A DNA stretch of 64,000 nt. It comes from Microbacterium sp. MYb62 (GTDB taxonomy: Bacteria > Actinomycetota > Actinomycetes > Actinomycetales > Microbacteriaceae). The stretch spans positions 434,001 through 498,000 of the forward strand of contig NZ_PCOY01000001.1 in assembly GCF_002979475.1 (NCBI RefSeq), in the 5' to 3' direction. Of this stretch, positions 25,831 through 35,485 are shown in pieces. Numbering within the stretch: position 1 is the first letter of the stretch; each line of letters begins with the position of its first letter. A model generated the notes under the pieces. That model did not search any database, was not told where the DNA came from, and was given only the letters and a program-made list of their open reading frames with translations. The position numbers and the translations under genes were made by a program.

Positions 25831-27153
25831 ATGTCCGCACCCGAGTCCTGGCGTTTCGAGACCAAGCAGATCCACTCGGGCGCCGCCCCCGACCCGGTCA
25901 CGAAGGCACGTGCCACGCCGATCTACCAGACCACCTCGTACGTGTTCGACAGCGCGGACCACGCGGCGAATCTCTTCGCCCTGGCGGAGTTCGGCAACAT
26001 CTACACCCGCATCCAGAACCCGACGCAGGACGTCCTGGAGCAGCGTCTCGCCGCGCTCGAAGGCGGCACCGGCGCCCTCGTGCTCGCCAGCGGTCAGGCG
26101 GCATCGACCTTCGCCGTGCTGAACATCGCCGAGGCCGGCGACCACTTCGTCGCCTCGAGCTCGATCTACGGCGGCACCTACAACCTCTTCAAGTACACCC
26201 TCGCGAAGCTCGGCATCGAGGTCACCTTCGTGGAGAACCAGGACGACCCCGAGGAGTGGCGTCGTGCCGTTCGTCCGAACACGAAGCTGTTCTTCGCGGA
26301 GACCATCGGCAACCCGCAGATCAACATCCTCGACATCCGCACGGTCGCCGATGTCGCTCACGCCGCCGGTGTCCCGCTGATCGTCGACAACACGATCGCG
26401 ACCCCCTACCTGATCCGCCCGTTCGAGTTCGGCGCCGACATCGTCGTGCACTCGGTGACGAAGTTCCTCGGCGGCCACGGCACCACGATCGGCGGCGTCA
26501 TCATCGACGGCGGGAAGTTCGAGTGGTCGAAGAACGTCGACACCTTCCCCGGCCTCACGGTTCCGGACCCGTCCTACCACGGCGCCAGCTACACGGCCGC
26601 CGTCGGGGACCCGCTCGCCTACATCATCAAGGCCCGCGTGCAGCTGCTCCGCGACCTGGGATCGGCCATCGCCCCGCAGAGCGCCTGGAACCTCATCCAG
26701 GGCGTCGAGACCCTGTCGCTGCGCATCGAGCGCCATGTGCAGAACGCGCAGGAGATCGCCGAGTGGCTCGACAGCCGTGACGACGTCGCGACCGTCAACT
26801 ACTCGGGTCTGCCCTCGTCGCCCTGGTACGCCAAGGCGAACGAGTACGCCCCCAAGGGCGTCGGCGCCGTGCTGTCGTTCGAGCTGAAGGGTGGTGTCGA
26901 GGCCGGTCGCGAGTTCGTGAACAGCCTGTCGCTGTTCAGCCACCTCGCCAACATCGGCGACGTGCGCTCGCTCGTGATCCACCCCGCGTCCACCACCCAC
27001 GCGCAGCTGACGCCCGAGCAGCAGCTGACCGCCGGGGTGACTCCTGGCCTCGTGCGCCTCTCCGTCGGCATCGAGAACGTCGACGACCTCAAGGCAGACC
27101 TCGAGCAGGCTCTCGCCGCAGCCCGGGCCGTGTCGGAGGCCGCTCGCGCCTGA
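25831..27153 (+). CDS. metY: O-acetylhomoserine sulfhydrylase
   Basis: 440 residues, the normal length. A PLP-dependent Cys/Met metabolism enzyme: start [20 protein letters not shown], cofactor-binding segment [13 protein letters not shown], and PLP lysine Lys211 in [16 protein letters not shown]. The long insertion [21 protein letters not shown] is characteristic of MetY rather than MetB or MetC. It makes homocysteine from O-acetylhomoserine and sulfide. metX, which makes its substrate, is 1.2 kb downstream on the same strand with one gene between. Confidence 0.95.
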   Translation: MSAPESWRFETKQIHSGAAPDPVTKARATPIYQTTSYVFDSADHAANLFALAEFGNIYTRIQNPTQDVLEQRLAALEGGTGALVLASGQAASTFAVLNIAEAGDHFVASSSIYGGTYNLFKYTLAKLGIEVTFVENQDDPEEWRRAVRPNTKLFFAETIGNPQINILDIRTVADVAHAAGVPLIVDNTIATPYLIRPFEFGADIVVHSVTKFLGGHGTTIGGVIIDGGKFEWSKNVDTFPGLTVPDPSYHGASYTAAVGDPLAYIIKARVQLLRDLGSAIAPQSAWNLIQGVETLSLRIERHVQNAQEIAEWLDSRDDVATVNYSGLPSSPWYAKANEYAPKGVGAVLSFELKGGVEAGREFVNSLSLFSHLANIGDVRSLVIHPASTTHAQLTPEQQLTAGVTPGLVRLSVGIENVDDLKADLEQALAAARAVSEAARA

Positions 27154-27167
27154 CCCGCACACACCGA

Positions 27168-27206
27168 CGACGATGCCCCGGAGCCGTGAGTTCCGGGGCA
27201 TCGTCG
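27168..27206 (+). terminator. Hairpin terminator after metY
   Basis: A 15-base-pair perfect stem (CGACGATGCCCCGGA with its complement at 27192-27206) and 9-base loop, 15 bases after the metY stop. There is no T-run, as is common in high-GC actinomycetes, so termination may be partial. Confidence 0.7.
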
Positions 27207-27279
27207 CATGCAGGCGACGGCCCACCCGGCCGACCCACAGGCGGTTCCGTCGAGAATGGGATCCCGCCGTGAGGAGAGC

Positions 27280-28224
27280 ATGATCGACGTCGAACACCGA
27301 CCGCCGCACACCCGGCGTGCCCCCACCGCTGCCGCCCGATGGCTCGCCGTCGCCAGCATCGTGCTGCTGTTCGTCGTGGCAGGCGGCTGGATACCCGGGA
27401 TCGTCGGGACAGCGGTCGCGGCTGCACTCCCCTGGCTCGGACTCGTCCTTCTCGCGCTGCTCGTCATCGCACTGTTCCTCACTCGCCGGATGATCATCCT
27501 GATCCTGGTCCCCGCCCTCTTGTGGATCCTCGCGATGGCACCGGCGTTTCCCGGCCTTCCCGGTCAGACAGGATCGGAGTCGGCATCCGCGTCCGAGCTG
27601 ACGGTCGTGAGCCAGAACGTGCGGGCCCGATCCGGCGGGGCCGCCGCGTCCGCGGCCGAGCTCGCGCAGAGCGGTGCCGACGTGATCGCCCTCGTCGAGC
27701 TCGACGGAGACAGCCTTTCCGCGGCGCAGAACGCCCTCGCCACCGAATATCCGCACTCGTACACGGTGGGAACCGTCGGTGTCTGGAGCCGGTATCCGCT
27801 CACGGATGCCGAGCCGCTCACGCTGGGCCTCAGTTGGAAGCGGGCGCTCCGCGTCGAGGTACAGGTGCCGTCGGCGCCGGTCGCCGTGTACGTGCTGCAC
27901 GCGGCATCGGTGCGGCCGGGACATCAGCAGGACCGCGACACGATGCTGAGCGGCATCGCGGAACAGGTCGCCGCCGATCCCGCAGAATCTCTCATCGCCG
28001 TCGGCGACTTCAACGCGCCGTCGACCGACCCGGCGCTGGCCGCCCTGCGCGCCGAGGCGGACTGGGCACGTCCGACCGACGGGACCCTCGGATTCACCTG
28101 GCCCGTCGCGTTCCCCCTCGTGCGCATCGACCAGGTGTTCGTCCGCGGACTCGATGTCGTCACGTCGAACACGATGCGGGCCGGGAACAGCGATCATCTC
28201 GCCACCCTGACCCGAGTGCGCTGA
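27280..28224 (+). CDS. Membrane-anchored endonuclease/exonuclease/phosphatase-family protein
   Basis: 314 residues from the ATG behind GAGGAG. Three hydrophobic segments (about residues 20-105) are followed by an extracytoplasmic EEP catalytic domain: ELTVVSQNVRA, DVIALVELDGD, VYVLHAASVRP, AVGDFNAPSTD and the final GNSDHLATL. These match the metal- and phosphate-binding motifs of the DNase I/phosphodiesterase fold. Substrates could be nucleic acid, phospholipid or sugar phosphates. It sits between metY and metX, but a link to methionine is not evident. Confidence 0.82.
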   Translation: MIDVEHRPPHTRRAPTAAARWLAVASIVLLFVVAGGWIPGIVGTAVAAALPWLGLVLLALLVIALFLTRRMIILILVPALLWILAMAPAFPGLPGQTGSESASASELTVVSQNVRARSGGAAASAAELAQSGADVIALVELDGDSLSAAQNALATEYPHSYTVGTVGVWSRYPLTDAEPLTLGLSWKRALRVEVQVPSAPVAVYVLHAASVRPGHQQDRDTMLSGIAEQVAADPAESLIAVGDFNAPSTDPALAALRAEADWARPTDGTLGFTWPVAFPLVRIDQVFVRGLDVVTSNTMRAGNSDHLATLTRVR

Positions 28225-28231
28225 CAGGAGC

Positions 28232-28249
28232 GCACCCGGATCCGGGTGC
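28232..28249 (+). repeat. Perfect inverted repeat between the EEP gene and metX
   Basis: GCACCCGGA directly abuts its reverse complement TCCGGGTGC, eight bases after the EEP stop. It could form a short-loop hairpin and act as a weak terminator, or be a protein site. Confidence 0.5.
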
Positions 28250-28349
28250 ACGGAATCCGACTCTCTCGATCGGCGGGCTCCGCAGCGCCGAAAGGACATC
28301 AGGTCGTAACCTGCCACCGGCCGCTTCCCGACCAGGCGAGAATGGAGAC

Positions 28350-29555
28350 ATGGACTGGCAGACGACCTCCGAGGACACGGTGCCCTCAGCGCCCGTGACG
28401 GAGGCCGACGTCCGGCTGCTCCGTGCCCGCCCACCGGCCACCGGCGCGTGGCGCGACGGAGATCCCGTGGGCGGTCGCCGCTTCGCCGCCTCCGGCCCCT
28501 TCACCACCGAGAGCGGCGCGGAACTCCCCGGCATCCGCATCGCCTACGAGTCCTGGGGCGAGCTGAACACCGCGCGCGACAACGCCGTGCTGGTGCTGCA
28601 CGCGCTCACCGGAGACAGCCACGTGCGCGGCGCCGCCGGCGCGGGCCACCCCACGGCGGGCTGGTGGGAGGACATCACGGGTCCCGGCGCCCCGCTCGAC
28701 ACCGACCGCTGGTTCGTCATCGCGCCGAACATGCTCGGCGGGTGCCAGGGCTCCACGGGGCCTGCGAGCGTCGCACCCGACGGGTACGAATGGGCGTCTC
28801 GTTTCCCGTACCTGACCATCCGCGATCAGGTCGCCGCGCAGGTGCGCCTGGCGGACGCGCTCGGCATCGGCACCTGGGCGGCGGTCATCGGCGGTTCCAT
28901 GGGCGGCATGCACGCGCTCGAATGGGCCGCCACGCACCCCGAGCGGGTGGAACGGCTCGCCGTCCTCTCCTCTCCCCCCGTGACGACGGCCGACCAGATC
29001 GCGCTGAACACGGTGCAGCTCGAGACGATCCGGATGGATCCGCGCTTCCAAGGCGGCGAGTACTACGACCTGGGAGACGGCGACGGTCCTCACCGCGGCC
29101 TCGCGTTGGCGCGGCGTATGGCGCTGCTGAACTATCGCAGCCCGATCGAGCTCAACCAGCGGTTCCAACGGTCATGGCAGTCCGATGTGTCCCCGCTCGG
29201 ACACGGTGGACGCTTCGCCGTGGAGTCGTACCTCGACTTCCACGGCAACAAGTTCACACGACGCTTTGACGCCAACAGCTACATCACACTCGTGGAGGCC
29301 ATGAACTCGCACGACATCGGCCGCGGACGCGGCGGAGTCGAAGAGGCGCTGCACGCGGTGACGGCCACCACCCTCGTGCTCGGCATCGACAGCGACCGCC
29401 TGTTCCCGGTCGACGGGCAGCAGCGCATCGCCCGCAGCATCCCGAACGTGATCGATGAGGAGGCGGTGGTCGTCACCAGCGACTTCGGGCACGACGGCTT
29501 CCTGATCGAGACCGAGGCCGTCGGCTCGAATCTGCGGCGACTGCTCGAGAGCTGA
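28350..29555 (+). CDS. metX: Homoserine O-acetyltransferase
   Basis: 401 residues. Alpha/beta-hydrolase-fold acyltransferase: AVLVLHALTGDSHV, NMLGGCQGSTGPAS (a MetX signature), nucleophile Ser183 in IGGSMGGMHALEW, acidic residue in LGIDSDRLFPV and catalytic His in FGHDGFL. It acetylates homoserine to feed MetY. The N-terminus is roughly 35-40 residues longer than minimal MetX enzymes. The start follows GGAGAC. Its stop is nine bases from the convergent Nudix gene. Confidence 0.95.
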   Translation: MDWQTTSEDTVPSAPVTEADVRLLRARPPATGAWRDGDPVGGRRFAASGPFTTESGAELPGIRIAYESWGELNTARDNAVLVLHALTGDSHVRGAAGAGHPTAGWWEDITGPGAPLDTDRWFVIAPNMLGGCQGSTGPASVAPDGYEWASRFPYLTIRDQVAAQVRLADALGIGTWAAVIGGSMGGMHALEWAATHPERVERLAVLSSPPVTTADQIALNTVQLETIRMDPRFQGGEYYDLGDGDGPHRGLALARRMALLNYRSPIELNQRFQRSWQSDVSPLGHGGRFAVESYLDFHGNKFTRRFDANSYITLVEAMNSHDIGRGRGGVEEALHAVTATTLVLGIDSDRLFPVDGQQRIARSIPNVIDEEAVVVTSDFGHDGFLIETEAVGSNLRRLLES

Positions 29556-29564
29556 GCGCACCAC

Positions 29565-30176
29565 TCAGTCGGCGACGAACCGCCAGGGCAGCACCCCCGC
29601 CTCCAGCCGTCCGTGCGCCCAGGCGAACGCCTGGCCCGCGTCCGAACGCCGCACACGCGTCTGGAACAGCTGCGCCACGCCGCCGGATGCGAGCACGGCA
29701 CCGGTGTCGGCGAACGCCGAGAGCTGATGCAGTGTGATCCACGTCGGAGGGTAGAGCGTCCACTCCCCCGCACCGTGCCTCGCCAGGGCCGCGGAAGGAC
29801 TCAGCCAGGCGATCTCCGCCACTTCGTCCACCGCGGGCGAAGGCTCCTCCTTCGGTGCCTCCGCCAGGAAGAACCAGGTGCGGATGCGCGTGGGCGCCTC
29901 GATGGGCGGTCGCCATTCCGAGAGCACGGTGAGGTCGGCGACGGTGAGGCCGACCTCCTCGAAGGTCTCCCGGATCGCCGCGCGGCGCGCGTCCTCGACC
30001 TCGATGGCGCCGTCGCGGAGGTCCCCTGGTTCGACCTTGCCGCCGGGGAACACCCACGCTCCGGCGAACGACCCGCGATCGGGCCGCCGGATCAGCAGCA
30101 CCTCGAAGCCGGGCTCGGCGTCGCGGAGGAGGACGACGGTGCCGGCGACAGGCAGGGACGACTCAGGGGCGCTCAC
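29565..30176 (-). CDS. Nudix hydrolase
   Basis: 203 residues from a GTG. The Nudix box is present with an insertion: AWVFPGGKVEPGDL then RRAAIRETFEEVGL, keeping the metal-binding REtxEE core. The C-terminal part (LYPPTWITLHQLSAFADTG) resembles the NUDT19/RNase-like subgroup that acts on CoA-type or nucleotide diphosphates. The exact substrate is unknown. Last in the minus-strand run from nnrD. Confidence 0.85.
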   Translation of the reverse strand: MSAPESSLPVAGTVVLLRDAEPGFEVLLIRRPDRGSFAGAWVFPGGKVEPGDLRDGAIEVEDARRAAIRETFEEVGLTVADLTVLSEWRPPIEAPTRIRTWFFLAEAPKEEPSPAVDEVAEIAWLSPSAALARHGAGEWTLYPPTWITLHQLSAFADTGAVLASGGVAQLFQTRVRRSDAGQAFAWAHGRLEAGVLPWRFVAD

Positions 30177-30185
30177 CCCGTCACT

Positions 30186-31415
30186 CTACGATGCGATGAG
30201 CCCCACAGTGGCGGGGCGGCGTGCTTCCCAGCGGTAGGACAGCAGCGCGATCAGCAGGCCGGCCACCGCGAGTGCGGCCCCCGCCCACGCCGGAGCGGTG
30301 AAGCCCCAGCCGGCGGCGATCACCACCCCGCCGAGGAAGGCGCCCAGGCTGTTGCCGATGTTCAGAGCCGAGTGGTTCAGCGCCGCCGCGATCGACTGGT
30401 TGTCTCCGGCCACATCCATGAGTCGTGTCTGGATCGTCGGGCTCAGCACCGAGGAGACGAAGCCGACCACGAGCACCGTCAGTCCGAGGCTCACGATCCA
30501 GAACGACAGGAACGCGAGCACCGCGAAGACCACGGCCATCGCCGCGAGTCCGAACAGCAGCGTGCGGCGCAGATCGATGTCGGCGAGGTGGCCGCCGACG
30601 AGGTTTCCGACGGTCATGCCGACGCCCATCAGCACGAGCACGATCGGGACCGCCCAGTCCGGCGAACCGGCGACCTCGGTCACCACGGGCGCGATGTAGC
30701 TGTAGACGGCGAAGAAGCCGCCGAAGCCGATCGCCCCGACGCCGAGCGTGAGCCACACCTGCGGGATGCGGAAGACCCTGAGCTCCTGGCGCATCGTGCG
30801 TCCGGGGTCGCCCGGGTGCTCGGGGACGAACAGCGCGATGAACAGCGTCGCGAGGGCGAACACGACCGCCACGACCGCGAATGCCGCCCGCCAGCCCCAT
30901 TCCTGCCCGAGGAAGGTGCCCAGAGGCACGCCGATCACGTTGGCGACGGTCAACCCCGTGAGGATGAACGCCACGCCCTTGGCGCGGTTGCCCGGACCCA
31001 TCACGTCGGCGGCGACGAGCGCTCCGATGCCGAAGTAGGCGCCGTGCGGGAGACCTGCGAGGAAACGGGAGGCGGCGACGAGCTCGAACGTGGGCAGGAC
31101 CACCGTGAGCGCGTTGAAAAGCGTCAGGGTGAGAGCGAGCACGATCATCACGCGATGCCGCGGATACCGCGCGACGAATCCCGCGATGGTCGGCGCACCG
31201 ACCACCACACCGAGCGCATACAGCGAGATGAGCCAGCCGGCCTGGCTCAGCGCCTCCTCCCGACTGGTGGCCCAGAGCGAGGGCAGCAGGTCGGCGGCGA
31301 TGTTCGGCAGCAGACCCATGACCACGAACTCGGTCATGCCAATACCGAAACTGCCGATGGCGAGAGAGAGGAGCGCCCTCTTCGCCGCACCCCTCGATTG
31401 CGTCGAGGGATTCAC
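30186..31415 (-). CDS. MFS transporter (AraJ/sugar-efflux type)
   Basis: 409 residues with twelve hydrophobic segments. The start LSLAIGSFGIGMTEFVVMGLLPNIAADL is the hallmark of the AraJ/drug-H+ antiporter group; conserved loops are GAPTIAGFVARYPRH and RFLAGLPHGAYFGIGALVAAD. Such carriers export sugars or drugs. GTG start, with no strong ribosome site visible. It lies nine bases after the GNAT gene. Confidence 0.88.
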   Translation of the reverse strand: MNPSTQSRGAAKRALLSLAIGSFGIGMTEFVVMGLLPNIAADLLPSLWATSREEALSQAGWLISLYALGVVVGAPTIAGFVARYPRHRVMIVLALTLTLFNALTVVLPTFELVAASRFLAGLPHGAYFGIGALVAADVMGPGNRAKGVAFILTGLTVANVIGVPLGTFLGQEWGWRAAFAVVAVVFALATLFIALFVPEHPGDPGRTMRQELRVFRIPQVWLTLGVGAIGFGGFFAVYSYIAPVVTEVAGSPDWAVPIVLVLMGVGMTVGNLVGGHLADIDLRRTLLFGLAAMAVVFAVLAFLSFWIVSLGLTVLVVGFVSSVLSPTIQTRLMDVAGDNQSIAAALNHSALNIGNSLGAFLGGVVIAAGWGFTAPAWAGAALAVAGLLIALLSYRWEARRPATVGLIAS

Positions 31416-31424
31416 CGGATCAGC

Positions 31425-31901
31425 TTAGCGTCCGTCGGACTCCTCGATCGCCCGCCCGGTCCGATCGAGGCGCAGGAAGACGTCCACGTCGTCCTGGCTC
31501 TCGAGGACGAACCCGTGGCGGTCGTAGAGGCTGCGCGCCGCACTGCCCTGGAGCACGTTCAGGCGGTAGAGCACGTCGTCGTCCAGGACCGCGGCCAGGA
31601 CGCGGGTCCCCACACCGCGCCCCTGATGCGACGGCGCGATGTAGAAGTGCTCCAGCCAGCGCGCGTCGTCCTCCGAACGGATGGCGACCGAGCCGACATC
31701 CGTACCGTCCACGACGATGATCCGGGTCTGCGCAGGCTCGAAGGCGTCGCGGAACCGCTGCCGGACGCGGATGGCGTCGTAGCGGCCCAGCCGCTCCAGG
31801 TCGGGTCGGAGCACGTCGGCGCGCAACTCCGCGATCCATTCGACATCGTCGGCTCGCGCCGGCCGGAGCGCGACCAGCGCGGGTGCAGCGGAATCAGTCA
31901 C
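31425..31901 (-). CDS. GNAT-family N-acetyltransferase
   Basis: 158 residues from a GTG that overlaps the upstream thiamine-binding-like gene by eight bases. GNAT pattern: VALRPARADDVEWIAELR, WLEHFYIAPSHQGRGVGTRVLAAV (acetyl-CoA loop QGRGVGT), and a late LYDRHGFVLESQDD. Acceptor unknown. Confidence 0.85.
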   Translation of the reverse strand: MTDSAAPALVALRPARADDVEWIAELRADVLRPDLERLGRYDAIRVRQRFRDAFEPAQTRIIVVDGTDVGSVAIRSEDDARWLEHFYIAPSHQGRGVGTRVLAAVLDDDVLYRLNVLQGSAARSLYDRHGFVLESQDDVDVFLRLDRTGRAIEESDGR

Positions 31902-32223
31902 CGGACTCCTCGATCGCCGCCTCCAGCCGCTCGATCTTCGCGTCGAGCTCCCCGGAGTAGCCGGGACGGATATCGGCCTTGAGCACCAGCGACACCCGCG
32001 ACCCGAACGGCATGACCGCCTCGGTCGCACGCTTGACGACGTCCATGACCGTGTCCCAGTCAGGGCCCTCGATCTCGGTGAACATGCTCGTGGTGCGGTG
32101 CGGCAGTCCCGACTCGCGCACCACGCGGACAGCTGCGGCCACGGCGTCGTGCACGGAGGCATCGGTGCGCTCGGGACCGTCTACGGGGGTGCCGCTCGGG
32201 GCGACGGAGAAGGCGATCAGCAT
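31894..32223 (-). CDS. MTH1187/YqgV-type thiamine-binding-like protein
   Basis: 109 residues. Family signature: LIAFSVAPSGTP at the start and HRTTSMFTEIEGPDWDTVMDVVKRA in the middle. Proteins of this ferredoxin-like family bind thiamine or related ligands as small oligomers. It lies between a polyprenol-type glycosyltransferase and an overlapping GNAT gene; no thiamine gene is nearby. Confidence 0.88.
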   Translation of the reverse strand: MLIAFSVAPSGTPVDGPERTDASVHDAVAAAVRVVRESGLPHRTTSMFTEIEGPDWDTVMDVVKRATEAVMPFGSRVSLVLKADIRPGYSGELDAKIERLEAAIEESGD

Positions 32224-32227
32224 GGGT

Positions 32228-33463
32228 TCACTCCCTGGGTTTCGGATGACGGGCAGGCACACGCACGAGCGCACGGATGCCGAGGACGAGCAGGACGAGG
32301 AGAAGCACGTTGCGCACCGTGAGCACGGCGACGGAGAGAGCGTCGGCACGCAGCAGGGCATCGTAGCCGAGCGGATAGACGAGGCAGGTGAGCAGGCAGA
32401 GCGCGAGGACGACGACCGCCGGTGTGCGTGCTCTGGCGCGGTCTAGAACGATCCACAGGATCACGGGGGCGATCAACCAGGTCTGGAACTGCGGCGATCC
32501 GACTTTGTTGGTGACGATCAGCAGCGTCACCAACGTCAGCGCGAGTGGCGGGAACAGCCGGGGGAAGGACGCCCCGCGCACCGCCTTGACCGCCCCGACC
32601 GCGGTGATCGCCAGCACGGAGATCGCCATCAACGGTGTGAGCGCCGCGGCGACGGCATCCACTCCCGGGGCGGTGATCTGGAACGTCAGGATCTCGAAGC
32701 TGTACTCGATCCGCGCCGCTCCGGCGACGGCCAACCACAGGAAGGGCGTCGCTGCCACCGCCTCGATCTGCAGTCCTCGCCCGGTCTGCTCCGTCAGGAA
32801 CCCGAGGACCTCGGTGTCCGCTCCGAGCAACAGCAGCGTCGCGACGACCGCGGCGGTGACCGTCACGGCGGCGGCGAGCACCCGCCACCGTGCCCGCATC
32901 GCGAGCACCGCGGCGAGGACGAGCGCACCGGGCCAGATCTTGATCCACGCGCCGATCGTCAGGAGGGCGGCGCCGACCGCGGGCCGTGCGACGAGCCAGA
33001 GGCCGCCGATCACCGCGAGAGGCACCGTGACCGCGTCGATCCGGTACAGGGCGATCGGTCCGAGAAGAAGCAGGGCGGCGCACCAGAACCACGCGGCGAC
33101 GCGGCGGGCGTGTGACGGCGAGCGCCCGACGAGCACCCCGAAGGCGACCGCGTCGAGGATGACCACCAGCACCGCCCAGCCCACCAGATACGCGTTCGAG
33201 ACGCCGAGCAGCAGGACGAGCGGCGACGCGAACGCGGCGGCGACGAGCATCGGCACGAGGGCCAGCTGCGGATAGACCCAGGTCTCGGTGACGCCGACGA
33301 TCGGCCCTCCGCCGAGCGCCGAGGAGGCCCAGGGCTCGTAGACCAGGACGACGTCACCCATGGGCTGACTCGGATACACCCAGCCCGCCCACGCCGTGAG
33401 CAGATGCACGAGGAGGAACGCGCACCACAGCACGACCACCCTCGTCGTCGACGCGCGCTTCAC
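32228..33463 (-). CDS. Polyprenol-phosphate-type glycosyltransferase (GT87/DUF2029-like)
   Basis: 411 residues, about eleven membrane helices. An acidic motif lies in the first periplasmic loop (PMGDVVLVYEPWA), followed by ALYRIDAVTVPLAV and GAWIKIWPGALVLAA, all typical of GT-C mannosyltransferase-like proteins. Such enzymes use polyprenyl-phosphate sugars for cell-envelope glycans; donor and acceptor are unknown. The GTG start overlaps the nnrD stop (GTGA). Confidence 0.8.
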   Translation of the reverse strand: MKRASTTRVVVLWCAFLLVHLLTAWAGWVYPSQPMGDVVLVYEPWASSALGGGPIVGVTETWVYPQLALVPMLVAAAFASPLVLLLGVSNAYLVGWAVLVVILDAVAFGVLVGRSPSHARRVAAWFWCAALLLLGPIALYRIDAVTVPLAVIGGLWLVARPAVGAALLTIGAWIKIWPGALVLAAVLAMRARWRVLAAAVTVTAAVVATLLLLGADTEVLGFLTEQTGRGLQIEAVAATPFLWLAVAGAARIEYSFEILTFQITAPGVDAVAAALTPLMAISVLAITAVGAVKAVRGASFPRLFPPLALTLVTLLIVTNKVGSPQFQTWLIAPVILWIVLDRARARTPAVVVLALCLLTCLVYPLGYDALLRADALSVAVLTVRNVLLLVLLVLGIRALVRVPARHPKPRE

Positions 33464-34293
33464 GCGAGGACGTCCGCGATCGCGGAGGGGAGGGCTTCGG
33501 CGACATCCATCGCGACGATCGGATGCCCCGGTCCCCCACCTCGCACACCGGCGGCGATCCGCGCCGCATGACCGTGCAGCCAGGCCCCTGCGGCAGCGGC
33601 CTCGGCGAGCGAGGTGCCGGGGTTCGACGCCAGCACCGCCCCGAGCACCCCGGCGAGGACGTCACCGGTTCCGGCGGTCGCCAGCCATCCGGTGCCCGCT
33701 TCGACGGCGATGACGGTGCCGTCCGGCGCTGCCACCAGCGTCCGCGCGCCCTTGAGCAGCACGGTGCCGCCGATCGCCTCGGCAGCCCGCCGAACGGACT
33801 CCCCCCGATCCTGATCGTCGCGCTGAACGCCCAGACGGTCCTGAAGACGGGCGAACTCCCGCGCGTGCGGAGTCACGACGAACGATGCGTGCGCGTCCGG
33901 AGCGAGATCGAGCGCTCCGGCGTCGATCACCACCGGCGCGGTGCCGGAGAGGATCTCGCGGAGAGCTGCGCTCTCGGCATCGCTGCGCTGCTCCGGATCC
34001 GTGCCGGAGCCGATCACCCAGGCGTCGATGCGCGAGTGCCCGGCGTCGGCCCCGACGACGGTCTCCGGTCGACGGGCGAGCACCGCGTCGCCGACCCGCT
34101 CCGCGCCGACGTACCGCACGAAGCCTGCTCCGGTGCGCCATGCGGCCTCGACACCGAGCACGGCCGCTCCGGGATAGGCGGGCGACCCCGTGCGCAGAGC
34201 GACGACCCCGCGGGCGTACTTGTCGTCCTCCGGCGTCGGCGCACGGAACAGACGAGCCGTGTCGCCGCGTGTCCATCCGCGTACCTCGAGCAT
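33460..34293 (-). CDS. nnrD: ADP-dependent (S)-NAD(P)H-hydrate dehydratase
   Basis: 277 residues, only the ribokinase-like dehydratase domain. Motifs: DDKYARGVVALRTGS, AAWRTGAGFVRYVG, VVTPHAREFARLQ, and GTGWLATAGTGDVLAGVLGA, where GTGD holds the catalytic Asp. It repairs hydrated NAD(P)H using ADP. The partner epimerase domain (NnrE), often fused, is absent here. First gene of the six-gene minus-strand run. Confidence 0.93.
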   Translation of the reverse strand: MLEVRGWTRGDTARLFRAPTPEDDKYARGVVALRTGSPAYPGAAVLGVEAAWRTGAGFVRYVGAERVGDAVLARRPETVVGADAGHSRIDAWVIGSGTDPEQRSDAESAALREILSGTAPVVIDAGALDLAPDAHASFVVTPHAREFARLQDRLGVQRDDQDRGESVRRAAEAIGGTVLLKGARTLVAAPDGTVIAVEAGTGWLATAGTGDVLAGVLGAVLASNPGTSLAEAAAAGAWLHGHAARIAAGVRGGGPGHPIVAMDVAEALPSAIADVLA

Positions 34294-34349
34294 GACTCCA
34301 CGTTAGTGCGACGGCCCGCCGCGCACCCGCTCGGCGGTAGCGTCGTACG

Positions 34350-35417
34350 GTGAGTCTTCTCTTCTCCCCGCTGAGCATCCGTTCCGCCACGTTCCGCAAC
34401 CGCCTCTGGGTCTCGCCGATGTGCATGTACAGCGCTGTCGACGGTGTCGTGCAGGACTGGCACCACACGCATCTCGCCCAGTTCGCCTCGGGGGGCGCCG
34501 GTCTCGTCATCGCGGAGGCGACCGCGGTCGTCCCGGAAGGTCGGATCTCGCCGCGCGACGTCGGCCTCTGGAACGACGAACAGCGCGACGCACTGGCTCC
34601 CATCGTCCAGGCGATCCACGATCGCGGGGCGCATGCCGGGATCCAGCTCGCCCACGCCGGCCGCAAGGCATCGACCTGGTGGCCCTGGGCGCCCGTGCGC
34701 GGCTCGGTGCCCGCGTCCGAGGGGGGCTGGCGCACATCGGCCCCGTCAGCGCTCGCGTTCGACGGCTTCGACGAGCCGGTCGCCCTCGACCTCGCGGGTA
34801 TCGACCGTGTGGTCGCCGCCTTCGCGACGGCGGCGCGTCGTGCGCTCGATGCGGGCTTCGACGTCCTGGAGATCCACGGCGCACACGGATACCTGCTGCA
34901 TCAGTTCCTCTCCCCGCTGTCCAACCTGCGCGACGACGAATACGGCGGCTCCCTGGAGAATCGAGCCCGTCTGCTGCTCCGCGTCGTCGACGCCGTCCGC
35001 GAGGCCGCGGGCGACGAGGTTCCGCTGTTCGTCCGGATCTCCGCGACGGATCACGCGGAGGGCGGCTTCACCCCGGAGGAGGCGACCATCGTGGGCGGCT
35101 GGGCGGAGCAGCGCGGCGCCGACCTGATCGACGTCTCCAGCGGCGGTCTCGTCGCGCATCAGCGGATCAGCGTCTTCCCCGGCTACCAGGTGCCCCTCGC
35201 CGAGACCGTGCGCCAAGGCGGTCGCATCCCGGTGTCCGCGGTGGGACTCATCACCGCATCCGCGCAGGCGGAGCAGGTGCTCGCCGACGGCGCGGCCGAC
35301 GCGATCTTCGCCGGACGGGAGTGGTTGCGCGACCCGCATTTCGCACTTCGCGCCGCTCACGAGCTCGGAGCGGAGATCGCCTGGCCTCCGCAGTACGAGC
35401 GCGCGCGGTGGCGCTGA
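34350..35417 (+). CDS. Old yellow enzyme-family NADPH oxidoreductase (YqjM/NamA-like)
   Basis: 355 residues from a GTG. FMN-binding TIM barrel: LWVSPMCMYSAVDGVVQDWH (with the Cys typical of thermophilic-like/YqjM OYEs), IQLAHAGRKAS, IHGAHGYLLHQFLSP and NLRDDEYGGSLENR. It reduces activated alkenes with NADPH and is associated with detoxification or oxidative stress. It diverges from nnrD across 56 bases; no strong ribosome site is visible. Confidence 0.92.
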   Translation: MSLLFSPLSIRSATFRNRLWVSPMCMYSAVDGVVQDWHHTHLAQFASGGAGLVIAEATAVVPEGRISPRDVGLWNDEQRDALAPIVQAIHDRGAHAGIQLAHAGRKASTWWPWAPVRGSVPASEGGWRTSAPSALAFDGFDEPVALDLAGIDRVVAAFATAARRALDAGFDVLEIHGAHGYLLHQFLSPLSNLRDDEYGGSLENRARLLLRVVDAVREAAGDEVPLFVRISATDHAEGGFTPEEATIVGGWAEQRGADLIDVSSGGLVAHQRISVFPGYQVPLAETVRQGGRIPVSAVGLITASAQAEQVLADGAADAIFAGREWLRDPHFALRAAHELGAEIAWPPQYERARWR

Positions 35418-35428
35418 CTCCCGGTCAT

Positions 35429-35472
35429 GCATGAAGGCCGCCATCCCCTCGCGGGTACGGCGGCCTTCATGC
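35429..35472. terminator. Bidirectional terminator between the OYE gene and the CNNM gene
   Basis: A 14-base-pair perfect stem GCATGAAGGCCGCC with its complement at 35459-35472 and a 16-base loop, located between two convergent stop codons. Confidence 0.8.
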
Positions 35473-35485
35473 GTCCAGATGCGGA

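Noticed and set aside
25636..28434. Long in-frame extension upstream of the SDR on the minus strand
   Set aside because: It runs antisense through metY and the EEP gene; only the part from 25635 down has SDR homology and a normal start.
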